DNA of 64,000 bases from Rhodanobacter sp. AS-Z3 (lineage in GTDB: Bacteria > Pseudomonadota > Gammaproteobacteria > Xanthomonadales > Rhodanobacteraceae), in contig NZ_CP119392.1 of NCBI RefSeq assembly GCF_029224025.1, positions 2,813,001-2,877,000 of the forward strand, written 5' to 3'. Below the pieces are notes generated by a model. It saw nothing but the letters and a program-made list of their open reading frames with translations, was not told where the DNA came from and did not search any database. Numbering within the stretch: the stretch's first letter is position 1; each line of letters opens with the position of its first letter. Of this stretch, positions 19,071 to 28,699 are shown in pieces. The position numbers and the translations under genes were made by a program.

Positions 19071-19095
19071 CGGCGCGCATCGACGCGCCGTTTTC
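19071..19095 (+). terminator. Intrinsic terminator after phaR
   Basis: CGGCGCG pairs with CGCGCCG around a CATCGA loop, followed by TTTTCGTTT, 15 bases after the phaR stop. Confidence 0.85.
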
Positions 19096-19182
19096 GTTTG
19101 TCACTTTCCGTTTGCTTCGATCCGACCGCTGCAGCACAGCATGTGCTGCCCCGCGGCATGATCCCCCCATGGACACACCACG

Positions 19183-19944
19183 ATGAGCTCATCCGCGCAT
19201 CCTTCGCGCATTGCACTGGTCACTGGCGGCATCGGCGGACTCGGAACGGAAATCTGTCGTCAACTGGCCACCGCAGGCTGCCGGGTGATTGCCGTGGACC
19301 TGGCTTCGCGCGACGAGCGCGTCGCGGCCTTCCATGCCGAAGTGGCCGGCTTCGATGGCGCGATCAGCTTCGAAGCTGCTGACGTCAGCGACTTCGACCG
19401 TTGCAAGCAACTGGTCGAGCGCATCGAGCAGCAATACGGCAGCGTCGACATTGTGGTCAACGCCGCCGGCATCACCCGCGATGCCAGCCTGCGCAAGATG
19501 ACCCCGCAGCAATGGCACGAGTTGATGCACGTGAACCTCGACGGCGTGTTCAACCTGTGCCGCAACGCGATCGAAGGCATGCTGACGCGCGGCTTCGGTC
19601 GCATCGTCAACATCAGTTCGGTCAACGGTCAGACTGGCCAGTTCGGGCAGACCAACTACTCCGCCGCCAAGGCCGGCGTGCACGGCTTCACCATGGCGCT
19701 GGCCCGCGAGACTGCACGCAAGGGCATCACCGTGAATACCGTGTCGCCGGGCTATTGCGACACGCCGATGGTGGCGGCGGTGTCCCCGGAAATCCGCGCG
19801 CAGATTGTCGCCGGCATCCCGGTCGGCCGACTCGGCTCACCGGCTGACATCGCCCGCGCCGTGGCATTCCTCGCCGCTGATGACGCCGGCTATATCACCG
19901 GTGCCAACCTGCCGGTCAACGGCGGTTATTTCATGAGCTTCTGA
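19183..19944 (+). CDS. phaB: Acetoacetyl-CoA reductase (SDR)
   Basis: 253 residues. The classical SDR layout is clear: Rossmann motif VTGGIGGLGTEI (near 14), NAAGI, catalytic Ser in NISSVNGQTGQFGQ, and YSAAKAG with Tyr/Lys. The NISSVNGQxGQxGQTNYSAAKAG segment is specific to PhaB/FabG-like acetoacetyl-CoA reductases, which form (R)-3-hydroxybutyryl-CoA from acetoacetyl-CoA with NADPH for PHB synthesis. The neighbouring phaR supports this use. Confidence 0.9.
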   Translation: MSSSAHPSRIALVTGGIGGLGTEICRQLATAGCRVIAVDLASRDERVAAFHAEVAGFDGAISFEAADVSDFDRCKQLVERIEQQYGSVDIVVNAAGITRDASLRKMTPQQWHELMHVNLDGVFNLCRNAIEGMLTRGFGRIVNISSVNGQTGQFGQTNYSAAKAGVHGFTMALARETARKGITVNTVSPGYCDTPMVAAVSPEIRAQIVAGIPVGRLGSPADIARAVAFLAADDAGYITGANLPVNGGYFMSF

Positions 19945-20020
19945 GGAACCCGGCTCAGTCGGCATTGCAGTCCCGCGCCACTTGCGGAACAGTGGGCAGA
20001 CTCCCTCCACGGATCGCAGC

Positions 20021-21424
20021 ATGGCGCAGCAACCCATCACCCTCATTGGCGGCGGCCTGGTCGGTGCGCTGTTGGCGCAGCAACTGGCGCAGCGTGGCTT
20101 TGCGGTCGAGGTATTTGAGAAACGGCCCGATCCGCGACGCGCTGGCTTCCTCGGTGGCCGCTCGATCAATCTGGCGCTGGCCGAGCGCGGCCTGCAGGCG
20201 CTGCGCCATGCCGGGCTGGCCGACGACGTGCTGCAACGCGCGGTGATGATGCGCGGACGCATGGTGCACAACCACGACGGCCACAGCGGATTGCAGCGCT
20301 ACGGTGTAGATGACAGCGAGGTGATCTGGTCGGTCTCGCGCGGCGCCTTGAACATGCTGCTGCTGGACGCCGCTGAAGCGGCGGGCGTCAACTTCCATTT
20401 CGGCCAGTCACTGGCGGCAGCAGATTTTGACCGGCAGCGCATCCGTCTGGTCGATCATGTCGGTATCGAACGCGAACAATCCGTCGGCCTGTTGATCGGT
20501 GCCGACGGAGCTGGTTCGGCGCTGCGCGCCGCGATTAACGCACATACCCCACTCGGCGAGCGGATCGAAGCGCTAGGGCACGGCTACAAGGAACTGGAGA
20601 TTCCACCGGCGGCGGAACTGCCCGCCGCGGTGCTGCAACTCAGCGGCGGTCGTGACCAATTCGCGCTGGAACCGCACGCGCTGCATATCTGGCCGCGCGG
20701 CGGTTACATGTGCATCGCGCTGCCGAATACCGAAGGCAGTTTCACCGTCACCCTGTTCCTGCCCGGCCAGGGTGCCGCGCCCAGCTTCGCCACCCTGCCC
20801 GATGCCAGCGCGGCGGCAGCGTTCTTCAGCGAGCAATTCCCTGGCCTGCTGTCGCTGATTCCACGCTTCACCGAAGACTTCGAACAGAATCCGGTCGGCA
20901 CGCTGTCCACGCTGTATCTGGAGCGCTGGCACCTCGATGGGCGCGCCTTGCTGCTTGGCGATGCCGCGCACGCGATTGTGCCGTTCCACGGCCAGGGCAT
21001 GAACTGCGGCTTCGAAGACACCGTGGTACTGGCCAGCCTGCTGGCCGAAGCGCCTGAAGACAGCGCCGAGGTATTCGCCGAGTTCCAGCGAGTGCGCCAG
21101 CCAAACGCCGATGCGATCGCCTGCATGGCGCTGGAAAATTATGTCGAGATGCGTGACTCGGTGGCCGACCCGCACTACCTTGCCAAGCGCGAGCTCGGCG
21201 CCCTGCTGGCGACCCGCATTCCCTCCCACTACATGGCGCGCTACCGCATGGTCACGTTCACCCATCTTCCCTATGCCTATGCACTGGAACGCGGTCGCGC
21301 ACAGGATCAGTTGCTGGAACAACTGCTGCGCGAGAACCCGAGCGTGGCGTCCATCGACATTGACGCGGCGGCGCAGCTGTTCGCCTCCACGTTGCCCCCG
21401 CTACCGGCGCTGCGTCATGGATGA
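20021..21424 (+). CDS. kmo: Kynurenine 3-monooxygenase
   Basis: 467 residues from MAQQPITLIGGGLVGALLAQ; a 13-codon upstream extension is ignored. The FAD-binding GGGLVG motif, the KMO-specific GGRSINLALAERGLQALR (about 45-62) and the second FAD motif LLLGDAAHAIVPFHGQGMN (about 308-326) are present. KMO hydroxylates kynurenine to 3-hydroxykynurenine on the tryptophan-quinolinate route. In Xanthomonadales the enzyme feeds NAD synthesis, but the other pathway genes are not in this window. It overlaps the next gene by 8 bases. Confidence 0.95.
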   Translation: MAQQPITLIGGGLVGALLAQQLAQRGFAVEVFEKRPDPRRAGFLGGRSINLALAERGLQALRHAGLADDVLQRAVMMRGRMVHNHDGHSGLQRYGVDDSEVIWSVSRGALNMLLLDAAEAAGVNFHFGQSLAAADFDRQRIRLVDHVGIEREQSVGLLIGADGAGSALRAAINAHTPLGERIEALGHGYKELEIPPAAELPAAVLQLSGGRDQFALEPHALHIWPRGGYMCIALPNTEGSFTVTLFLPGQGAAPSFATLPDASAAAAFFSEQFPGLLSLIPRFTEDFEQNPVGTLSTLYLERWHLDGRALLLGDAAHAIVPFHGQGMNCGFEDTVVLASLLAEAPEDSAEVFAEFQRVRQPNADAIACMALENYVEMRDSVADPHYLAKRELGALLATRIPSHYMARYRMVTFTHLPYAYALERGRAQDQLLEQLLRENPSVASIDIDAAAQLFASTLPPLPALRHG

Positions 21425-21824
21425 GGCCCTGCTCGAAGCATTCCGCTCCACCGCCTATCACGTGTGCATCGACACCGTGAACTGGGCAACGATACGGGTC
21501 GACCTGCCCCTGCCAGCGGCGCTTGCCGAGGTGGTCGGCACCCGCTCGTGGGCCTTTATCACTGCCTGGAACCCGCAAGCGCGGCGACGCCCGCCGGCGG
21601 AGAACCTTGCCGCCCAACATGCGCTGCTGACCGCGCTGCAGGCATTGCCCGACGCTATGGTGCTGCCAGCCATTGGTGTCGGCAGCAGTGGCTGGAGCGA
21701 ACCGAGCCTGTTCGCCATCGGCCCCGACGTCAGCGCCCTCGACCGGCTGGCCAAAACCCACGGTCAACTGGCCTATGTGCATGGCGACGGCCCGGGGGCT
21801 GCACTGCTGCGAATGCTCGATTGA
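21417..21824 (+). CDS. DUF3293 domain protein
   Basis: 135 residues from MDEALLEAFRSTAYHVCIDT. The pattern AFITAWNPQARRRPPAENLAAQ and VGSSGWSEPSLFAIG matches the small DUF3293 family of unknown function. The start overlaps the kmo stop by 8 bases, indicating coupled translation, and it is followed by the ccm operon 60 bases on. No catalytic motif is evident. Confidence 0.8.
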   Translation: MDEALLEAFRSTAYHVCIDTVNWATIRVDLPLPAALAEVVGTRSWAFITAWNPQARRRPPAENLAAQHALLTALQALPDAMVLPAIGVGSSGWSEPSLFAIGPDVSALDRLAKTHGQLAYVHGDGPGAALLRMLD

Positions 21825-21883
21825 CGCCTCAGCGGCAGCGCGCCGCATGGACAGCATCGCTGCCATTGCGGACAATCAAGGGA

Positions 21884-22519
21884 ATGACTTCCGCCAGTAC
21901 CGCCGTGCCCCTGCTCGAAGCGCGAGCCTTGAGTTTCCATCGTCAGGACGAACCGGTGTTCGCGCCGCTGGATTTTCGCCTGCACGCGGGTGAACTGGCC
22001 TTGATCGAAGGCGACAACGGCAGCGGCAAGACCACCTTGTTGCGGATGCTGGCCGGTCTGCTGCATGTCGGCGCCGGCGAACTGCTTTGGCATGGCGAAC
22101 CGCTGCAGCGTGATCTGTGCGCCGGGGAGATCCTGTTCCTCGGCCATCATCTGGGCCTGAAGGCTGACCTCAGTCCGCGCGAGAATTTGCGTATTGCGGC
22201 TGGACTGCACGGCGCACGCGACGGCTTGAGCGTGGCGTCCGTACTTGCGGACATCGGCCTGCGTGGCTACGAAGACGAACCCGTGCGGCGGCTGTCGGCC
22301 GGCCAGAAGAAGCGTGCAGCGCTGGCGCGACTGGTCTTGCTGCCCGCCACGCTGTGGCTGCTGGACGAGCCCTACGCGAACCTCGACCGCATCGGCATCG
22401 CGCTGGTGAACGAGCTGCTGGAACGGCACACCGACGCCGGCGGCGCGGCGATGGTCACCAGTCACGGCACGGTGAGCTTCCACGGCGGCGAGCCGCGACG
22501 GATTCGCATGCATGGCTAA
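21884..22519 (+). CDS. ccmA: Haem exporter ATPase CcmA
   Basis: 211 residues from MTSASTAVPLLEARAL, chosen because the longer frame overlaps the DUF3293 gene without similarity. It has Walker A EGDNGSGKTTLL, signature RRLSAGQKKRAALAR and Walker B LWLLDEPYANLD; the AGQK signature is typical of CcmA. It powers the CcmABCD complex, which releases holo-CcmE with haem for cytochrome c maturation. First gene of a nine-gene ccm operon; it overlaps ccmB by 8 bases. Confidence 0.95.
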   Translation: MTSASTAVPLLEARALSFHRQDEPVFAPLDFRLHAGELALIEGDNGSGKTTLLRMLAGLLHVGAGELLWHGEPLQRDLCAGEILFLGHHLGLKADLSPRENLRIAAGLHGARDGLSVASVLADIGLRGYEDEPVRRLSAGQKKRAALARLVLLPATLWLLDEPYANLDRIGIALVNELLERHTDAGGAAMVTSHGTVSFHGGEPRRIRMHG

Positions 22520-23204
22520 GCACCCGCCCGGCCTTGCTGCTGCCTGCGCCGCGATGCTGCGCCGCGACCTCACGCTGGCCTGGCGCCGCCGCGGCGACAT
22601 CGCCATGCCGGTGCTGTACGCGCTGATCGTCACCATGCTGTTCCCGTTCGCGCTGGGGCCGGAAGACACCTTGCTGCAGCGGATTGCCGCCGGCGTGGTG
22701 CTGGTCACCGTGTTGCTGGCGATGCTGCTGGCGCTGGACGCGATGTTCTCCAGCGATATCGAGGACGGCTCGCTGGAACAACTGGTGCTGGCGCCGCAGC
22801 CGCTGGCACTGATGATGGGCATGAAAATTCTCGCGCACTGGATCACCACCGCGTTGCCGTTGATCGTGATTGCGCCGTTGATGGCCGCAATGCTGCACCT
22901 GCCCGGCGCGGTGATTCCAGTGTTGTTGCTGGCCTTGCTGCTGGCCACGCCGCTGCTCAGCCTGCTCGGTGCGGTACTGGTCGCGCTGACGGCCGGCACC
23001 CGGCGCTCTGGTATGCTGCTGGCCTTGATGTTGCTGCCACTTTGCGTACCGGCCGTGATCTTCGCCGCGGGCGCCGTGGCGGCTGCCCAACAAGGTTTGC
23101 CATGGCTTGCGCCGATCAGCTGGCTCGCTGCCTCGCTGGTGCTGGCCGTGGTACTGGCACCACTGGCCTGCGCCGCAGCCCTTCGTATTGCCCTGGATTC
23201 GTGA
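22512..23204 (+). CDS. ccmB: Haem exporter permease CcmB
   Basis: 230 residues, six hydrophobic helices. The N-terminal RRDLTLAWRRRGDIAMPVLY and LALDAMFSSDIEDGSLEQLVL are family signatures. It is the membrane partner of CcmA in the complex that frees haem-loaded CcmE. It is followed by ccmC 12 bases later. Confidence 0.95.
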   Translation: MAKHPPGLAAACAAMLRRDLTLAWRRRGDIAMPVLYALIVTMLFPFALGPEDTLLQRIAAGVVLVTVLLAMLLALDAMFSSDIEDGSLEQLVLAPQPLALMMGMKILAHWITTALPLIVIAPLMAAMLHLPGAVIPVLLLALLLATPLLSLLGAVLVALTAGTRRSGMLLALMLLPLCVPAVIFAAGAVAAAQQGLPWLAPISWLAASLVLAVVLAPLACAAALRIALDS

Positions 23205-23216
23205 CCCTCGATCTTT

Positions 23217-23975
23217 ATGGCTAACTGGATTCCACTCTGGTTGCACCGGCTGAGTTCGCCGCCAACCTTCTACCGCTTCGCCGGCACACTGCAGCCCTGG
23301 GCGATGACGCTGGCACTGTTGTTCGGCATGGTCGCGTTGTATGGCGGCCTGGTGCTGGCACCGGCTGACTATCAGCAAGGCGACGCCTATCGGATCATCT
23401 TCATCCACGTGCCCAGCGCCTGGATGAGCATGTTCATCTACGCCGTGATGGGCGTGGCCGGCTTCATCGCACTGGTCTGGCGCATCAAGCTGGCTGAAGT
23501 GGTGGCGATGCAATCAGCGCCGATCGGCGCGGCATTTACCTTCATCACCCTGGCCACCGGTTCCTTGTGGGGCAAGCCGATGTGGGGCACCTGGTGGACG
23601 TGGGATGCGCGACTGACTTCCGAACTGGTACTGCTGTTCCTGTTCCTGGGCGTGATCGGCCTGTATCACGCGTTCGAGGATCGTCGCCAGGGCGCCCGCG
23701 CCGCGGCCTTCCTCGCGATCATCGGTATCATCAACGTGCCGATCGTGCACTTCTCGGTGAACTGGTGGAACACCTTGCACCAGGGCAGCACGATCAATGT
23801 GTTCGGCAAGTCCACCATGACCTGGGCGATGGCGTGGCCGCTGCTGACGATGACGCTGGCCACCAAGTTCTACTACGCCGCCAGCCTGTTCCGGCGTGCG
23901 CGCACCGATCTGCTCGACCTCGAAGGCGGCAAGGACTGGGTGCGCCAGATCGCCGAAAGCGAGGCTGAGCAATGA
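23217..23975 (+). CDS. ccmC: Haem-handling protein CcmC
   Basis: 252 residues with six membrane helices. The tryptophan-rich WWD motif (WGTWWTWDARLTSELVLL) lies near residues 122-140, with conserved histidines in FIHVPSAW and PIVHFSVNWW. CcmC loads haem onto CcmE in the periplasm. It overlaps ccmD by 4 bases (ATGA). Confidence 0.96.
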   Translation: MANWIPLWLHRLSSPPTFYRFAGTLQPWAMTLALLFGMVALYGGLVLAPADYQQGDAYRIIFIHVPSAWMSMFIYAVMGVAGFIALVWRIKLAEVVAMQSAPIGAAFTFITLATGSLWGKPMWGTWWTWDARLTSELVLLFLFLGVIGLYHAFEDRRQGARAAAFLAIIGIINVPIVHFSVNWWNTLHQGSTINVFGKSTMTWAMAWPLLTMTLATKFYYAASLFRRARTDLLDLEGGKDWVRQIAESEAEQ

Positions 23976-24178
23976 GCGACTTGCAGCACTTCCTCGCCAT
24001 GGGTGGCTATGCCGCCTACGTCTGGCCAGCCTACGCGCTGTTCTTCATCGTGCTGATCGCCGACACCGTTGCGCCGATCCTGCGCCGCCGCCGCGTACTC
24101 GGTGAACTTCGCGCCCGCCTGGCGCGTCAGAGTGCACGGCGCGAGCGCCAACCCCTTCCACCTACACCATCCCCCTGA
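23972..24178 (+). CDS. ccmD: Small membrane protein CcmD
   Basis: 68 residues. One helix (about 12-36) starting [19 protein letters not shown] is the conserved core of CcmD, with a basic C-terminal tail. It stabilises the CcmABC-CcmE complex. The location between ccmC and ccmE is diagnostic. Confidence 0.92.
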   Translation: MSDLQHFLAMGGYAAYVWPAYALFFIVLIADTVAPILRRRRVLGELRARLARQSARRERQPLPPTPSP

Positions 24179-24197
24179 GCGGGGCGGTCGATCAATC

Positions 24198-24674
24198 ATG
24201 CCCATGAATCCCACGCGCAAACGCCGACTTACCATCGTGTTGTCGATCCTCGCTGCCACGGCCGTCGCAGCCGTGCTGGTTGTGCTGGCGTTGCAGAACA
24301 ACATGAACTACCTGCTCACGCCGAGCCAGGTGCAGTCGGGCGAAGCAGCCGGTTACAAGACCTTCCGCCTCGGCGGCATGGTCAAGGCCGGCTCGATCCA
24401 GCGCTCCAGCGATTCGCTCAAGGTCACCTTCACCGTGGTCGACGCCAGCGGCACGATGCCGGTGGAGTACACCGGAATCCTGCCCGACCTGTTCCGTGAC
24501 AACCAGTCGGTGATCGCCACCGGCCACATGGACAACGCCCACTTCGTCGCCACCGAAGTACTGGCCAAGCATGACGAAACCTACATGCCGAAAGAGCTGA
24601 AGGACGCCATGGCCAAGGCGCACGAAGGCAAGAAAATCGAAGAAGGCGCGGCGGCACAGGACAAAACACCATGA
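24198..24674 (+). CDS. ccmE: Haem chaperone CcmE
   Basis: 158 residues from the Met at 24198 (a Met two codons later is equally possible). It has an N-terminal anchor helix (about 12-32), then the OB-fold core with [14 protein letters not shown] and [21 protein letters not shown]. The covalent haem-binding histidine is in [13 protein letters not shown] near residue 130. CcmE carries haem from CcmC to CcmF. It overlaps ccmF by 4 bases. Confidence 0.95.
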   Translation: MPMNPTRKRRLTIVLSILAATAVAAVLVVLALQNNMNYLLTPSQVQSGEAAGYKTFRLGGMVKAGSIQRSSDSLKVTFTVVDASGTMPVEYTGILPDLFRDNQSVIATGHMDNAHFVATEVLAKHDETYMPKELKDAMAKAHEGKKIEEGAAAQDKTP

Positions 24675-26656
24675 CCCCCGAACTTGGCCAACTCGCGCTG
24701 ATTCTCGCCCTGCTGCTGGCGCTGGCGCAAAGCATCCTGCCGTTGATTGGCGCGTGGCGTGGCAATCGCGCCTTGATGGCGGTGGCGCGTCCCGCCGCGG
24801 CCGGTCAGGCGGTGTTCGTGGCGATGGCCTTCGTCATCCTGGCGTGGGCGTTCCTGCGCTTTGATTTCTCGGTGCAGTACGTGGCCGACAACTCGAACCT
24901 GGCGCTGCCGTGGTATTACCGCATCGCCGCGGTATGGGGCGCGCATGAGGGTTCGTTGCTGTTGTGGATACTGATCCTCAACGTGTGGACGATTGCGTTG
25001 GTTGCGCTGAGCCAGAAGTTGCCCGAAGTTTTCGCTGCGCGCGTGATCGCAGTGATGGGCCTGATCGCGGTGGGTTTCCTCTCCTTCATCATCTTCACCT
25101 CTGATCCGTTTGGACGGCTGTTGCCGATGCCGGGTGACGGCGCCGACCTGAACCCGGTGCTGCAGGACCCGGGCATGACCTTCCATCCGCCGATGCTGTA
25201 CATGGGTTATGTGGGCTTCTCGGTCGCTTTCGCGTTCTCGATCGCCGCGCTGCTCGGCGGTGAACTGGAACAGGCCTGGGTACGCTGGGCGCGGCCGTGG
25301 ACCAACATGGCGTGGGCCTTCCTCACCTGCGGCATCGTCGCCGGCAGCTGGTGGGCGTATGCCGAACTGGGCTGGGGCGGCTGGTGGTTCTGGGATCCGG
25401 TGGAAAACGCCAGCTTCATGCCGTGGCTGGTGGGCGCCGCGCTGATTCATGCGCAAGCGGTCACCGAGAAACGCGGCTCGCTGCGCGCATGGACGATCCT
25501 GCTGTCGATCTTTGCGTTCTCGCTGTCCCTGCTCGGCACCTTCCTGGTGCGCTCGGGTGTGTTGACCTCGGTGCATGCGTTTGCCTCGGACCCACGCCGT
25601 GGCGTGTTCATCCTGGCCTTCCTCACCATCGTGGTCGGCGGCTCGCTGCTGTTGTATGCGCTGCGGGCACCGAAGGTACTCGGCGGCAAGGCGTTCAACG
25701 TGGTTTCGCGCGAAACGGTCTTGCTGATCGGCAACCTGATGTTCGCGGTCGCCGCGGCGATGGTGCTGCTGGGCACGCTGTTCCCGTTGATCGGCGATGC
25801 ACTCAACCTGGGTCGCATTTCGGTTGGCCCGCCCTACTTCGGCTTCCTGTTCCCGCTGCTGATGACGCCGGTGATTCTGTTGATGCCGTTCGGTCCGTTC
25901 CTGCGCTGGGGCAAGGGCGATGCGCCGGTACTCAAGAGTCTGTTGCTGCGCGTGCTTATCGCCGCGATGGCCTGCGCGATCATCGCCGCGTTCTTTGTCG
26001 ACGGAAACCTGAAAGCGATCCTCGGCGTTGCCGCTGGCGTTTGGGTGGTAGTTGGCGTGTTGTTGTATGCCTACAAGCGTTGGCGTGAAATGCCGCGTGG
26101 TCGGCGTTATCCCGGCGAACTGGCCGGCATGTTGCTGGCCCACATGGGCGTCGGCATCTTCGTGATCGGCGTGTTGCTGTCCGAATCGCTCAGCGTGACG
26201 CGCGACGTACGCATGGCGCCGGGTGAAACCCAGCACATCGGCAGCTACGACTTCCGCTTCGATGGCGTGCATCACACCACCGGCCCGAACTGGACCGCCG
26301 ATCAAGGCACCGTCACGGTGACCCGCGACGAGAAGCAGATCGCCGTGATGCATCCGCAGAAGCGCACCTATCCGCGTGGTCAGGTACAGACCGAATCCGC
26401 GGTCGACGCCGGCGTCACCCGCGACCTCTACGTGGCGCTGGGTGAACCAATGGACGCCAACAACCTCGAAGGCGCGTGGGCGCTGCGGCTGTACACCAAG
26501 CCGTTCATCCGCTGGATCTGGGGTGGTGGCCTGCTGATGATGCTGGGCGGCGTGGTTGCCGCTACCGACAAGCGTTTCCGCCTCAAGCGTGCCGCGAAGG
26601 TTGAAGACGGCATCGACGTCAGCAGCACGCTGCAGGTCCAGGATAGCCACGCATGA
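24671..26656 (+). CDS. ccmF: Cytochrome c haem lyase subunit CcmF
   Basis: 661 residues with about 15 membrane helices. The WWD motif [19 protein letters not shown] lies near residues 236-254, and flanking histidine regions such as [14 protein letters not shown] are present. CcmF, with CcmH and CcmI, attaches haem to apocytochrome CXXCH sites. Both ends overlap neighbours by 4 bases. A long open frame opposite this gene is an antisense shadow. Confidence 0.97.
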   Translation: MTPELGQLALILALLLALAQSILPLIGAWRGNRALMAVARPAAAGQAVFVAMAFVILAWAFLRFDFSVQYVADNSNLALPWYYRIAAVWGAHEGSLLLWILILNVWTIALVALSQKLPEVFAARVIAVMGLIAVGFLSFIIFTSDPFGRLLPMPGDGADLNPVLQDPGMTFHPPMLYMGYVGFSVAFAFSIAALLGGELEQAWVRWARPWTNMAWAFLTCGIVAGSWWAYAELGWGGWWFWDPVENASFMPWLVGAALIHAQAVTEKRGSLRAWTILLSIFAFSLSLLGTFLVRSGVLTSVHAFASDPRRGVFILAFLTIVVGGSLLLYALRAPKVLGGKAFNVVSRETVLLIGNLMFAVAAAMVLLGTLFPLIGDALNLGRISVGPPYFGFLFPLLMTPVILLMPFGPFLRWGKGDAPVLKSLLLRVLIAAMACAIIAAFFVDGNLKAILGVAAGVWVVVGVLLYAYKRWREMPRGRRYPGELAGMLLAHMGVGIFVIGVLLSESLSVTRDVRMAPGETQHIGSYDFRFDGVHHTTGPNWTADQGTVTVTRDEKQIAVMHPQKRTYPRGQVQTESAVDAGVTRDLYVALGEPMDANNLEGAWALRLYTKPFIRWIWGGGLLMMLGGVVAATDKRFRLKRAAKVEDGIDVSSTLQVQDSHA

Positions 26657-27195
26657 ATCGCCTGCTTCCGTTTATTGGCTTCATGCTGCTGGTCGGCCTG
26701 TTCGGCTTCGGCATCTGGTGGAACACGCAGCACGATCCGAATGCGATCACGTCGCCGTTGTTGAACAAGCCCGCACCGGCATTCAACCTGCCGAAGTTGT
26801 ACGAACCCGAGCAGAAAGTCAGCAAGGCCGACCTGCTCGGCAAGCCCTATCTGCTCAATGTGTTTGCCAGCTGGTGCATCGAATGCGGCGTGGAGCATCC
26901 TGTGCTGACCGCCGAGGCACCGACGCTGGGCGTAACCCTGGTCGGCTACAACTACAAGGACGCGTCGGCCGATGCGAAGAATTGGCTGGCCCGGCACGGC
27001 AATCCCTACGCCGTGCTGATTGCCGATGAATCGGGCGACACCGCGATCGATTTCGGCGTGTACGGCGCGCCGGAAAGTTTCCTGATCGACGCCAAGGGCG
27101 TGATCCGCTACAAGCACATCGGCCCGTTCACGCCCGACGTGGTGGCGAAGGAATTGAAGCCGGCCATCGCAGCGATGCTGAAGGAAACGCCGTGA
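26653..27195 (+). CDS. ccmG: Thiol:disulfide reductase CcmG/DsbE
   Basis: 180 residues: a membrane anchor (about 5-22) and a thioredoxin fold with the active site ASWCIECGVEHP. A Glu sits just before the second Cys. The cis-Pro region is YGAPESFLIDAKG. The protein keeps apocytochrome c cysteines reduced in the periplasm. It is tightly coupled with ccmF and ccmH. Confidence 0.94.
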   Translation: MNRLLPFIGFMLLVGLFGFGIWWNTQHDPNAITSPLLNKPAPAFNLPKLYEPEQKVSKADLLGKPYLLNVFASWCIECGVEHPVLTAEAPTLGVTLVGYNYKDASADAKNWLARHGNPYAVLIADESGDTAIDFGVYGAPESFLIDAKGVIRYKHIGPFTPDVVAKELKPAIAAMLKETP

Positions 27196-27641
27196 TGCGA
27201 CAGCTGCTGCGAATACTCGTCATGGCCTCGCTGTTGTTCGCTGGCTTTGCTCACGCGCAGGCCATCGAACCACTGCCGTTCAAGGATCACACGCAGGAAT
27301 TGCGCTTCCAGCATCTCACCCATCAGTTGCGCTGCCCGATGTGCCAGAACGAAACCCTGGCCGACTCCAACGCGCCGATAGCACGCGACCTGCGCAACCA
27401 GATTTTCCGGATGATGCAGGCCGGCAAAAATGATGACGAGATCAAGCAATTCCTGGTCGCGCGTTATTCCGATTACGTGCTGTACGACCCGCCGCTGACC
27501 GCGAGCACCTGGCTGCTCTGGTTCGGTCCACTGCTCATTCTGCTGGCCGGTGCCGGCGTGGTGCTGGCAGTGATCCGCCAGCGCAGCCGCACCGCCCGCA
27601 CCGTGGTTGAGACACCTACCGATACCGGGGACGACTGGTGA
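27192..27641 (+). CDS. ccmH: Cytochrome c maturation thiol protein CcmH
   Basis: 149 residues: signal peptide ending ...GFAHAQA, the conserved motif LRCPMCQNETLADSNAPIA with the redox pair LRCxxC, three helices, and a C-terminal anchor (about 104-124). It corresponds to the N-terminal half of E. coli CcmH; the TPR half is encoded separately as ccmI. Confidence 0.95.
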   Translation: MMRQLLRILVMASLLFAGFAHAQAIEPLPFKDHTQELRFQHLTHQLRCPMCQNETLADSNAPIARDLRNQIFRMMQAGKNDDEIKQFLVARYSDYVLYDPPLTASTWLLWFGPLLILLAGAGVVLAVIRQRSRTARTVVETPTDTGDDW

Positions 27642-28696
27642 AGATTGTTTTTCTTGTTGCCGCTGCCGTGATGGTTGCAGTGGCGTTGGCCTTGCTGCTG
27701 TTGCCGTTGTTGCGCCACGGTCGTGAAGCGGGTCGCCCGCGCAGCGTGTTCGTGGTGGCCTTGTTGATCGCACTGGTGCTGCCCTTGGGGACCGGCGCGC
27801 TGTACCTGCTGGTCGGCACGCCCAAGGCGTTGAACAGTGCCAACTATCAGGCGCCGCCCTCACTCACCATGGATCAGGCGCTGACCGAGCTGCGCACTCA
27901 CCTGCAGCAACAGCCGGGTGACCTCGAGGGCTGGATGCTGCTTGGCCAGACCAGCAGCATGCTGCATCAGCCGGCAGATGCCCGCGACGCCTTCGAGCAT
28001 GCGCTGAAAATCGCGCCGAACAACGCCGAGGCGATGATCGGCTGGGCTGAGAACGACGCGATGACCCGCGACGATCACCACATCCAGGGCCGCGCACGCG
28101 ACTTGCTGCTGCAAGCGGTAAAGCTGCATCCGGATAGCCAGCGTGGACTGTGGCTGCTCGGCGTCAGCGATTCCCAGAGCGGTAATTTCCGCGATGCCGC
28201 CGCCACCTGGCGTCTGTTGCAACCGCAGCTGGAACCCGGCTCGAACGTGGCCAAATCGGTTGCCGAGCAAATCGCCCTTGCAGATGCCCGCGTCAACGGC
28301 GCGCCGGTCAGCAGTTCCAGCAACAACGCGAACACCAGTAGCACCGCGCCAGGCGTCGCGCTGCAAGTGCAGGTGGCGCTGGCACCGGCCCTGAAGAACA
28401 AGCTGGCTGCCGGTGATGTGTTGTTCGTCTATGCCCGTTCGCCAAGCGGCCCGCCGATGCCGCTGGCCGTGGCAAAACTCGACCCGACCAGCCTGCCCGC
28501 CAGCGTCACGCTGACCGATGCGATGGCAATGACGCCAGCATCAAAACTGTCTTCCGTATCCCAGGTTTTCGTCGGCGCACGGATCAGCCACAGTGGCCAG
28601 CCGGAAGCCCAGCCAGGCGATCTCGAAGGCGACGCCGGCGTAGTCGAAGTGAACAGCGACACGCCGATCAAAATCAGTATCGACAAGGTGCATTGA
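27638..28696 (+). CDS. ccmI: TPR-containing cytochrome c maturation protein CcmI
   Basis: 352 residues. Two N-terminal helices (1-26, 38-58) precede TPR repeats (about 75-200: LEGWMLLGQTSSMLHQPADA, NAEAMIGWAEN, RGLWLLGVSDSQSGNFRDAA). A C-terminal beta domain with PMPLAVAKL...P.SVTLTD is typical of CcmI/CycH. It is the apocytochrome chaperone and the last ccm gene; metX begins 3 bases later, so readthrough is likely. Confidence 0.92.
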   Translation: MKIVFLVAAAVMVAVALALLLLPLLRHGREAGRPRSVFVVALLIALVLPLGTGALYLLVGTPKALNSANYQAPPSLTMDQALTELRTHLQQQPGDLEGWMLLGQTSSMLHQPADARDAFEHALKIAPNNAEAMIGWAENDAMTRDDHHIQGRARDLLLQAVKLHPDSQRGLWLLGVSDSQSGNFRDAAATWRLLQPQLEPGSNVAKSVAEQIALADARVNGAPVSSSSNNANTSSTAPGVALQVQVALAPALKNKLAAGDVLFVYARSPSGPPMPLAVAKLDPTSLPASVTLTDAMAMTPASKLSSVSQVFVGARISHSGQPEAQPGDLEGDAGVVEVNSDTPIKISIDKVH

Positions 28697-28699
28697 CGC

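Noticed and set aside
24581..26650. 689-residue open frame opposite ccmF
   Set aside because: It is exactly antisense to a well-supported ccmF with full motifs. Such frames are common in GC-rich DNA, and its composition (Gln/Arg/His-rich) is unlike a real protein.
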